A DNA stretch of 64,000 nt from contig JAYKKT010000074.1 in the NCBI GenBank assembly GCA_036023115.1, positions 5,839,501 through 5,903,500 of the forward strand, in the 5' to 3' direction. Positions 55,068-64,000 of the stretch are shown in pieces (position 1 is the stretch's first letter; every line of letters begins with the position of its first letter). The translations under genes and the position numbers were made by a program. Source of the stretch: Brasenia schreberi (lineage: Eukaryota > Streptophyta > Magnoliopsida > Nymphaeales > Cabombaceae). The notes below the pieces were generated by a model that did no database searches, was not told the DNA's origin, and worked only from the letters and a program-made list of their open reading frames with translations.

Positions 55068-55332
55068 ATGGGGAGAACAAGAACCCATGCTATGGCTGGT
55101 GGCGATGATCATAACAGCTACGCCCATAATTCTTATGTCCAAGTATGTATCTCTCACCCTACTTGAAATATTTGTCACAAAATTCTAATGCTTTCTGATT
55201 AATTATCTGAATCCTCATATTAAGCAGGTCACAACAATCCAAGTATGTCTGTCTCTCACCTTATTTTAGCCCTAAAGATTCAAGAATTGTTGATTGAGGG
55301 TAGCTGCAACTCTCTCACACCTTTTATATATA

Positions 55333-55352
55333 TGTGTGTGTGTGTGTGTGTG

Positions 55353-55395
<43 letters not shown>
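55333..55395. repeat. Compound microsatellite (GT)10 then (GA)20
   Basis: GT dinucleotides at 55333-55352 and GA dinucleotides at 55357-55395 are joined by GAGG. The tract lies inside the remnant of the SABATH locus. Confidence 0.95.
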
Positions 55396-55401
<6 letters not shown>

Positions 55402-55685
55402 CTCTGAAGAACCAAAAGCTAACACTTCTTGTGCGCACGACAGAGGGATTTACGCCCCAGTGAAGGAAAACAAAAAGTGTTAGAAGAAAAATTGATTTCG
55501 CTACCGATCATCTACGCCCCAGTGAAGGAAAACAAAAGCTGCACTAATTTTTGAAAATATTAAAAAAGAAGAAAAATACTATAAAAGTGTTAGAAGGAAA
55601 TAACAAAAAAATGATTTCGCTTATATTAAGTTAACTATTAGCATGATATATGACTGGGTTTTACGAAAACAAAAAAGAAATCATC

Positions 55686-55733
55686 TAACCAACCCCATCT
55701 GATACGAGAAAAGGCTTAATTGTTGTTGCTATA
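55686..55733 (+). mobile_element. Very short RTE 3'-end fragment
   Basis: ATCTAACCAACCCCATCTG, then GAGAAAAGGCTTAATTGTTG, matches the last 45 bp of the RTE copy ending at 42121, including the start of the TTG tail. Only the extreme 3' end was inserted or retained. Confidence 0.75.
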
Positions 55734-55984
55734 ATATTAACTAGATATCCATTATCATAATTAATCAGATACCGTGACCACATAGCTCGAGCGTAAAAGA
55801 GCTTCTTCTCATCTTTCTTTGCACAAAATGTAGGAAGTCCTAGCTACCGATCTGCTTGCTTGACCAACTTATACGACCCAGGTCGACAATAAAACATCAC
55901 CATCCAATTTTTTTTACTGACTCAGTTATGATCTTGTAAGACCTCCTCCAAACCATATCCATGTAATGCCATCAAATATAGCTT

Positions 55985-56055
55985 ACCTTATTAGGGAGTT
56001 GACTCACAAGTTGAAGGTCGTGAGTTTGATACCCAGATCCTGCATCTAGTTTTCG
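55985..56055 (+). mobile_element. SINE-like fragment
   Basis: The stretch has GAGTTGACTCACAAGTTGAA followed by a B-box-like GTGAGTTTGATACCC. The minus-strand segment at about 57025-57095 shares TTGACTTACAAGTTGAAGG and GTCATGAGTTCAATGCC, so the two are copies of one family. Confidence 0.5.
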
Positions 56056-56468
56056 TCTCCACAATGTAAAAAGAGAAAAGGAAAACTACTATGCTATCAT
56101 TCGAATCAACTTTTAGTACTTTGGCTTCATAACTAATTTAGTTGACTTATGCACAGAAGAAAAGAAAAATTAAACTAATTTAGCTGATATTAATGAAGGG
56201 CAAGGTTACGGGGGAAGATTTGGACTCATTTCAGTTGTTAATCTATTATCCAACCATTGAAGAGGTCGTGGAGGCCGACGGGCGATATCTCATCCACGTG
56301 GCACAGATTCTTGATGAAGGGTTGAAATTGGAACTAACCGGGAAAAGTGGTCCGGTACCAGACTTTGAACAAATAGCCCATATCATGAGCACGGCCTAGA
56401 GGGCAATATTTGAGCAGTTGATGACAGCCCAATTCGGCCATCGGAATAGAATTCTATTGTTAAGGTGA

Positions 56469-57373
56469 TAAGTGCACATTATATACACCAAATCTACACC
56501 ATCCGTTCAAATGAATCGGGTAGTTGATAATCAAATTCAAAAACCCAAAAATACAAATGTATTTTTTACTTTTTTTAATTGAAAACTCAACTTTTTACTT
56601 TTCCAATTTGAATGTTGATCATTTGAATTTTTTGAATGGGTGGTCTAGATTGGGTACACCAGTGCATTGATGATACATTACATGTTATAAGTCTAACCCT
56701 AGACCCAAATAACTAGATGAATCATAGATTTGGGTCTGTCTCAACATGTTGGCCCTCCCTACTTGGACTATCAATGAGTTGGATCCTGTACTGATCAAGT
56801 AAATCCATGTTTGAATCACAACGTGGGGTTTTCAGAACTGGATCACCTCGATCAGACATTCTCTAAAATCATTCTTTTGGCTGATAAGAACATAATCAAC
56901 TGTATCCAATTTCATTCAAGCCTGCTAATCATTTGGTAAAACAGTTTTGATTCAAAAGCAGCATCAGTATTAGACCCGGATGTTGGTCCTATGGACCTTT
57001 TTAACAGTGGATCTTATGCTGAAGCCAGATGCATGCCCCAGGCATTGAACTCATGACCTTCAACTTGTAAGTCAACCCTCTAACGAGGAGCGCTTTGGTA
57101 CCTGCCCGAGTTTCCAATTTTAATATCAAAGAAGGGGACACGACATGATTGACAACTTGAGGTGTCATGTGAATTTGAACTATGGAGAAAGAGACACGAC
57201 ACGAGAGAAGAGGACGCGAAGCACTCGATCAATTCCAGAAGATAAGGATTCCGCTTCAAGTATATTCACGCCCCGCCATTTTCATTCGATGATCTTTACA
57301 GAAGAACTAAAAGACCTCGCGCTACTCCTCCTCATGCGCCCTGACCATTTGGATTTGCGGCCTTTCCCCTTTC
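56469..57373. other. Intergenic; holds a minus-strand SINE-like copy
   Basis: The minus strand at about 57110-57020 carries the same SINE-like words as 55985-56055 (CAAGTTGAAGGTCATGAG). Otherwise there is unique AT-rich sequence. The last part (57145-57373) is immediately downstream of the LOG stop codon and should include its 3' UTR. Confidence 0.4.
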
Positions 57374-60300
57374 CTATCCCTCCCTCCTTTTCTTCCTTTT
57401 CTCCTCCTTGGGGTTATTCTGAGTCCTCGCATTCGGAGGAGTGTGGCTGAGCCGCTCCGTCTCCCAGTTGAGCTTCGACGCGACTCCCTCATGGCACGGC
57501 ACGTAATCCTGCAAGAGAATGGAGAGATCTCACCGTTAATCTTGCAAATCAGCATGGCAAAAGATGAAGGATCAAGAGAACAGATTCTTGCTCATCAACG
57601 TGACGATATACAGCGGATCAAGAAAATGGATCAGGATTTTCGATGATTCATGCGATCCGTTTTGCGAAACAGTAAAAGTTTCTTCCAGATCAGATTGCTG
57701 ATCGAAAGTCCTTAGCCAACTGAACAATTCAGTGAGTCGCATATCATTGAAAGGATCGCAGATCTTGATCTTGTTATTCATTTGCGTTCAACAATCTGCA
57801 AAGGTAAGCGATTCAAAATTCCCTAATTTTGAGGCCTACAAATCGGGTCGTTAATGGAGGGGCAAAATCAGGAAAATTGAAAGAGACGCCTATTGAAAGG
57901 ATCAGAAACCTTGATCTGATTATTCGTTTCTATGTTAGCAAAGGTACGTGCTTCAAGATTTCCCTACTTTTGAGGCCTATTTTGAAGAGCGCATAGGAGG
58001 AAATTAGGGAAAAATCTCTTGAAAGGAAACCAAAAAGGTCTGGAGAATTACATAGTACTGAACAAGAGGAAGCGGAGAGACAGCGACGCGATAACACAAA
58101 AAATTTCGCATTAGTATTTCTTGTTATTTCCAAATCAATGCGGATTATATTGTTTTGTGAAAAATGTTAAAAGAAAAATTCAAATTACTCAGTAAAATAT
58201 CTATGAAGTTCCTTTAGGTTATAACTGTAAATTATACACCAAAATTAATGAGCAGAGGGAATTATTCCGATGGATTTCTATGGGAGAGCTAAATTGATGA
58301 ACGGAGAGTCATCGTGAAAGTAAGGGTAAAAGTCGAACGTTCTGTCAACACTGTCCAGACAGAAGCACGCAATGGCCCAAATCTGCCAAGAGAAAGTGAT
58401 GCAGAAAACTATTGCAGGCTATGAAGCAGAAACGATGAACCCTCGGTAACTACAATTGCATATTCTTCTTTGTGCTGTAGCTATAATCTGCATGATACGA
58501 TTGAAATATGATATTGAAGGCAATTCATAATATGTGATAGTCACTGATGCAACTCATGAGCTTAGTTCACTATATGCTTCCTTTCCTGTTTCTGGTTTCT
58601 TGATTTAATTGCACGCACGTTGGGAAAAGATTAAGGTGGCTTATCTCTTTTGTTTATTTAAAATTATCCGAAATCATATGGGGACCAGCTGAATACCTTG
58701 TGGATTGAACCTAAAAGTTTAAAATTTTATGTTATTGCCAACTATAAAAGAAATTATTGCGAAGTCAAAATAAACTTTTCAGCTCAATCTTCAGTGTAAA
58801 GTAAAATTTCATTGAAGACATCTAAACAAATCTACCGAATTTGATCGCTTTCTGGTATTGATTCTGACCCCATAAATGAGACAACACACTTTGTTAAAGT
58901 TAGGTCCTTAGGTCATTTCTTGTCGATACAACCCTATCCATTCGAACCGAAGATGCTGCCCATTAACCCAGTTTCTGAAAATCTTTCAACAGCAACAATC
59001 GCTCGATTAAACTATGTTTTTATATTCTGGATTATTCTAATGACATTCACATCACGACACAGCTTGTATGACTTTGTCTATACTACACAGTGCATGCTCA
59101 TCAACCCAGTTTCTATTCATATTATATAATGCATTTTTTAATAGCTTCACCAGAGAGCCAGAAGTCATTTTGGCTCTGGCAGCGCAGTAGCCTTTCTCCT
59201 TTTGGGCCTTTCCCACTTCCCCCTTGTCCTTTTGATCGGCATGTCAATCCTAGCCCGACGCGCAGGTACGTAACCCACCCTGTGGTCGGTTCTCGTGATT
59301 GAGAACTCCCTCACTGAGGATGGCTGGGCGGGCAGATGGGGCAGGTTCTAACGGGTTGGTCGCGGGACGAATGCAGGTTCGAAACCAACTAAGTAATGAG
59401 ATTAAGGGGACTTACTTCCAGCTTCTTCACCAACTCCTTGGCGTTTGGTGCAGAGGCAATGATGTGCCGAGCATTGGTGCTGATGAAGCCTTCCTCCACA
59501 GCCTTGTCGATGAATGATAGAAGTGAATTGTAGTATCCATCAACGTTCAGCAACCCAACCTAATTTCACGTTAACGATCCGCGTCAGGAAAATAATTGCT
59601 AAAAGACTATTTTACGTAAACCACATCTCTCTATAAGCTAATCTTTTATAGAGAAATTTAGGTGTAGCAGCGTAACTTGTGGTAAATTTACGGGTAAAGG
59701 ATGCACTTTTTTTTAAATTGAAAAAGGGCCTGATCTTTTCCTAGCTGGTATTCTTCTAAGGTTTTACCGGCTGGTGGTTCACCAAGTTACATTATGTTGA
59801 CCTCATTCATATATGTATGAACCAAACATGAGCGGACTCCTTAGCTAACCGACCCTGAGTTGACTCATTGGCTTTTTGAACTGCTTGCAAACATCGCATG
59901 CTTGCCCTGGTTCAGCTCGTATATGGGTTTGTTTAGATGAAAATGATACTTATACAATATTATATTTCAGAAAACCATGATGTAGTAGAATATAAAAAGC
60001 CTTATCAAACATTGAAGTTTTACTTAATGAGCAACCCATGTTTAGCTTGCTCATCTAACTGGGCTTGTGCTTGGTATGCGTTCAGACCTGAAATCCTGAA
60101 AACAAGCTAATGACAAACATATCTCTTTGGCCAATCCCTGTTTAGCCGGTAATTATATTTCAGAAATTCCGTGTTAGATAGCAAAAGAACTTTGGGCAAT
60201 CCCTCTCCCATTTGTTTGGCCCGTTTATCAGCCCTAAGAGCGGAAACGCTTGTTCGTTTAGTGTCTTGAGAAGACAAACAAACCACTACTCTCCACTCGG

Positions 60301-61951
60301 TCATCTGTGAATCGCCTTAATTCGGGAGTTTATACTGAAATTTCTCTGACATGAAAGAACTCATTCAATATTTACCGGTTTGTCGTGAATTCCAAGTTGT
60401 GCCCACGTTATCACTTCCAAGAGTTCCTCCAAAGTCCCATATCCACCTGCATACAATCAAAAGCAACCAATCTCTCGTGTTTATATCCTAAAGGTTAAAG
60501 TCATGTACTGCGAAATATGGTCCAGTTTCAAGTTTCAAAATTTTCAAGGAACCAAACCAAACCACCGATTTGAATTGGTTTAATCCGTTCAACCGGTTTG
60601 GATCGGTTTCTTCAACACCCCTAACCACCATCATATTCCGAAGTTAAAATTTAGCGTGACCCGAATATGGCTGTCATGGGACTCCTTTTTGCTTGTGACG
60701 GTCCCCCTTTCCTTTTTGTTAGTGTGGCAAGCTGATGATGACACTTGGAGAAGATGGTACGAGACAGGCACCCACTTGCCGGCATACTCAAACATTACAC
60801 TTTTCTGTTACCAAGCACTAGAGCTCGTCAACAATCCCCACCTTCTGTGCCGGACATGGGGTCAGCGACAGAAAAGAGGGAAAAAGGAAGCTCCTCTTTT
60901 ATCATGATTTTGGAGGGTTGTAATAGTACCCTATCTGTGAGCTTTTAACCGAAAGAGGAAACGGATGATAAGATGAAGACAAGGACGAGCGCTTGCGGTG
61001 AGAGGCTTCTTCAACGCCGTTCATCTTATAAACGAAACGGCGTTATAAAAGCACAGGACGCGCTCTCATTCGTCCATCTTTCAAAGGGTTAGAATCAAGA
61101 GGAGGAGAAAGCTTATCGGAAGTAGGTTTTGTCCTTTCCTACCTTGGCTATAAACGCCAAAATAGATGCACAGGGCGTGCCATTAGGCGAAGACCAAACA
61201 AAAACTCGAGTTGGACGACGGATTTTAGCCTCGGGGAAAAACGACAAAACTATTTGGTTGGGCCGCTAGAGCTATTCAAACCAAACCGCAAGGAGGGAGG
61301 CAGACCAATCGGTTGGTGAGAATGTTTGGACTTAGGACGAACCTGGTAGGGCAATAAAGGCATCTGAGTGCCGAGCCATCTCTGCTTTCCTTTGGTGCAT
61401 GTCCGCTACTGCCTTCACCTCTCCCACAGTCTCCCCTGTAATCTGCAAAAGCAAACGAACGAAAAAGTTGAGAGAGAGAGAGAGAGAGGGAGCACATGAA
61501 AAGTCTTTCCACGGGTTGCTGACAGAAATGTCCTCCTACTCTGAAACGGGAAACTCTTGGTTGTGTCGTTACAAAGGTGAGTTCTGGGCATCTCGAGGCC
61601 CAGGTGAAATGGGACCCTCTGAACCAAATAATGCAGAAGGAAGTCGCTGGGTGCCACGAGCGTGGCTCCAGATGCAGGGCTAATGGCAATGGGTGTGGGT
61701 TGTCGCGCGCTAAGGACACCACATCATGACAGGATGGCTGAATAGCGGATCAATGCTGCCCCGGGATCCAAATCCACGAAAAGATTGGGTCCCCTAACAT
61801 GTTTTGCGTGCTCATTCGGAGAGTCAGGGTAAGTGCCCTCTTCAAGGGCCCAATGGACTCGCAGATTTATCTGAATTGTAGGATACTTGACCATAACAGT
61901 CAGAGAGAGTCATAACCGGCTCGAGTTTCGGTTCCGGCCTCCCTTGTACTC

Positions 61952-62003
<52 letters not shown>

Positions 62004-62959
62004 AGAGGCTTGCTGCGTGGGGTTTGTTGCAAACAGCCGGAGGTTTGAGTGGTCTTGGTTTGAGGTTCCAAAGCTGGGAAAGCTAGAGGAAGTAGAGTCA
62101 GGTTTGATGAACACATACCTCTCGAGGCATGAGTATCTTGGGAATCACCCTGCAGAGTGACAATAAGATGACAAAAGGAACGGTGTTAATCAAGTAGGAA
62201 TTCTTCAAAACCGTTCTTTTGCAAATTCTTATGCCAGCAATAAATTTAATGGCGGCTGAGAAGGAAAACCACGTTGAGTCGATTAAGTTTACCCGATTAC
62301 ATGGCGTCCACCGTCGAACACGGCCTGCGAGACGAGGCCCATGAGCCCAATACTCCCTCCTCCATACACCAGATCAATCTTTCTCGAAACCTTGCCGCAT
62401 CAAAGAAAAAAAAGACAAACCATTGATATAAGATACGATACCAACATGTTGTATAAGCTCCCCACAATGTGCATCACAGCAAATTGGAGAGAGAGAGTTT
62501 TGGTAGAACACAGCGTTGTGATTGAAGAACTGTGCATGAGATATATACAGGTAGGTGGAAATGACGAGCAGAGATTTTGCAGGGTGCTGAAAGATTGAGG
62601 AAAACAAAGAAAACCACTAAAGAAAAACAGGGCGCTGGTAAAGGGCTGACAACTTTGTTTGTTTTCCGTTCTTCTATTAGCAAATAAGCATAGACTTGGT
62701 AGTCGGTACAACTTTGTTATGCATGACAAACCATAACGCCAAATCTAAACAAATCACCATTGTCATCTCTGGCACAAACGAAAATCCTGTAGTATTCTTT
62801 TTGTTTGTGTTTGAGAGAGAGAGGGGGGAGGTTGCATACGAGCTCTTTTCCAAGATCAATGGCTGCATCCTGGTAGCTCTTCTTCTTCCCCGCACTGCTG
62901 CCACAGAATACGCAGATCCTCCTGAATTTGGATTGCCTCGTTTCCTTCTCCTTCTCCAT
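57374..62959 (-). CDS. LOG: Cytokinin riboside 5'-monophosphate phosphoribohydrolase (LONELY GUY)
   Basis: Seven exons on the complement strand: 62959-62840, 62390-62293, 62149-62119, 61442-61343, 60446-60376, 59559-59416, 57508-57374. All boundaries are GT-AG and phases close to 232 residues. LOG enzymes release active free-base cytokinins from their nucleoside monophosphates in cytosol and nucleus. The protein starts with [15 protein letters not shown] (residues 12-26) and has [16 protein letters not shown] (about 45-60). The family signature PGGYGTLEE spans the exon 4/5 junction, with the preceding [39 protein letters not shown] follows. The last exon encodes [16 protein letters not shown] and then an unusual Lys/Arg-rich tail. 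Family members are about 180-240 residues. The paralogue number was not assigned. The last intron is 1.9 kb; introns hold GA microsatellites and an AACCGG-rich repeat (60.53-60.62 kb). Confidence 0.95.
61924..62007. repeat. SINE-like tail next to a (GA)n microsatellite, in LOG intron 3
   Basis: TTTCGGTTCCGGCCTCCC at about 61925 resembles the SINE tail near 14.54 kb and 48.50 kb. It is followed by two GA runs (about 61954-62007), one G-interrupted. The piece lies between LOG exons 3 and 4. Confidence 0.45.
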
Positions 62960-64000
62960 CTCTCAGCCTCCTCAAAACTTTCCTCTTTCCCTCGCCCTTC
63001 ACGTCGCTCGTCCTTGTTATTGCTTTTCCTCTCTTGCTCTCACCGTGTTGAGCGAGCAGCTAGCTACCCTCTTCCTCAGTTAGCCCCCAACAGGAATATC
63101 CAGAACAATATCCTTCCCCATATGGCGTACAAATATATATATATATATCCTCTCTCACACGCGTGGAGCACACGTGCATGCAGGCGCAGCGTGTTGTGAT
63201 TGGCTTTCTTCCTTCTTTTTTTTCCTTTAAAAAACACGAGAGGTTGGTTGCCTTTCGATACATGGCTCTTCCCCCGCCGTTTCTGCTGAATCACTTAGTG
63301 TCATGCTGTGTGAGCTGCACTCACACATCATCATGAATGGTTGTCTTTTTCCATCTGTTTCCATCTGATGATGTTTGGAGATGGGAGATGATAGCCTTTC
63401 CAACTTGCATGGCACACCGAGCCATTCCTTCTGATACGCAATGAATGGCCTGCCTCTGGCAAACCAACAAAGCCGCTCGTGACTCAATCGGCTTGGTTTG
63501 ATTTGTGACGAACAGCTAGTTGAACATGAACGATGCATATTTGCTCGAACTAATTTATTTAGTTAAATATATAGAACCAACTAACCAAGTGAAATAATAT
63601 AATCAAGTTATTGAACTTTTCAACTTTTTACTAGAAATTGAATGAGAAAATGATTTTTTGAATCATTTTAATCAAGAAACTAAATTTTTTATTCGAAATT
63701 ATATGTAAAGGTTTGTATTTTTCAACTTTAATGAGAATCATGCGTTTATCTCATGTAGCTAAGCCTTTTTCAGTTTCTTTTCACCTTACTTCGAATGAGC
63801 TAATGAGATGAACATCATCAAGAATTCGAGTTGATGAACAAGCGCAAACAGCAGAACTCTAGTTCTTTGCTTGCTCACCAGCTCTACTTGCATCACAAGT
63901 TTAAAAATAAACCCAATACCAAAACCAAGCCCTTTTCCGTAGGCTCAACTCAATGAATTCTTAGTCGTCAGTGAGCTCAGTCTTGTATCATATTAATCAG
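62960..64000. other. LOG promoter side and intergenic sequence
   Basis: On the minus strand a TATATATATATATTTG run at about 63133-63148 is the best TATA candidate for LOG, giving a leader of perhaps 145 bases, CT- and GA-rich near the ATG. Beyond 63.3 kb there is AT-rich sequence with GAGCTAA and TTGCTCACC words like those at 3.0-3.2 kb, 46.0-46.2 kb and 59.8-60.1 kb. No further gene is visible. Confidence 0.35.

Larger units (their letters stand above)
55068..56468 (+). pseudogene. SABATH carboxyl methyltransferase pseudogene (first and last exons only)
   Basis: A first exon at 55068-55142 reads MGRTRTHAMAGGDDHNSYAH then NSYVQ, followed by a GTATGT donor. GG(D/x)xxxxSYAxNSxxQ is the SABATH N-terminal motif that binds S-adenosylmethionine and substrate, and relatives often have an intron here. 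At 56193-56468 the plus strand encodes a SABATH C-terminus: LDSFQLLIYYPTIEEVVEAD, then GPVPDFEQIAHIM, then, after a TAG at 56397-56399, RAIFEQLMTAQFGHR and a final TGA. The central S-adenosylmethionine-binding exons are not visible in the intervening 1.05 kb, which holds a (GT)n(GA)n microsatellite, an RTE tail and a SINE. SABATH enzymes methylate small acids such as salicylate, jasmonate or loganate. The substrate cannot be inferred. Confidence 0.75.

Noticed and set aside
57145..57450. Plus-strand frame of 101 codons near the LOG last exon
   Set aside because: It overlaps the minus-strand LOG exon 7 and downstream flank and shows no domain.

Overview
This is a nuclear chromosome segment of a flowering plant. 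The evidence is intron-split genes with GT-AG boundaries, plant-specific families (AP2/ERF factor, LOG cytokinin enzyme, type-A GATA factor, PH-START-EDR2 protein, SABATH methyltransferase remnant), plant RTE and CACTA transposons, and many long AT, GA and CA microsatellites. I could not determine the species or order.

Four protein-coding genes are well supported and all lie on the minus strand. (1) A two-exon GATA zinc-finger gene at 4266-5243, probably with a 2.2-kb intron in its 5' leader and a TATA box near 7.6 kb. (2) A 22-exon PH-START-EDR2-domain gene at 17439-25127 (763 codons). Every exon boundary was read from the sequence and the phases close without a break. (3) A single-exon group-IX-type ERF gene at 48845-49648. 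(4) A seven-exon LONELY GUY (LOG) cytokinin-activating enzyme gene at 57374-62959 (232 codons). A fifth locus, 55068-56468, is a broken SABATH methyltransferase: a first exon and a last exon survive, but no middle exons are visible. These are separately transcribed plant genes. No operon or shared pathway is implied, although ERF, EDR2-like and SABATH families all recur in defence and hormone biology.

The space between genes is mostly transposon debris. A near-full-length RTE non-LTR element lies at 25784-29002 (minus), bounded by a perfect 13-bp target duplication. A second full-length but degenerate RTE at about 38.9-42.1 kb (plus) has jumped into a decayed CACTA (En/Spm) element of about 34.8-44.6 kb, splitting its TNP2-type transposase. 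Short RTE 3' ends lie at 12.8 kb and 55.7 kb, and tRNA-derived SINE-like pieces are scattered. A dispersed family rich in AACCGGTT-like words recurs at least eight times.

Other points of interest are a cluster of seven DRE/CRT cores with a G-box at 10.69-10.95 kb that has no recognised gene beside it, four W-box cores upstream of the ERF gene, a perfect 4 x 30-bp tandem repeat at 1.2 kb, a basic C-terminal tail on the LOG protein, and a consistent CT-to-TA polarity among compound microsatellites. I did not find an obviously new multi-gene system.
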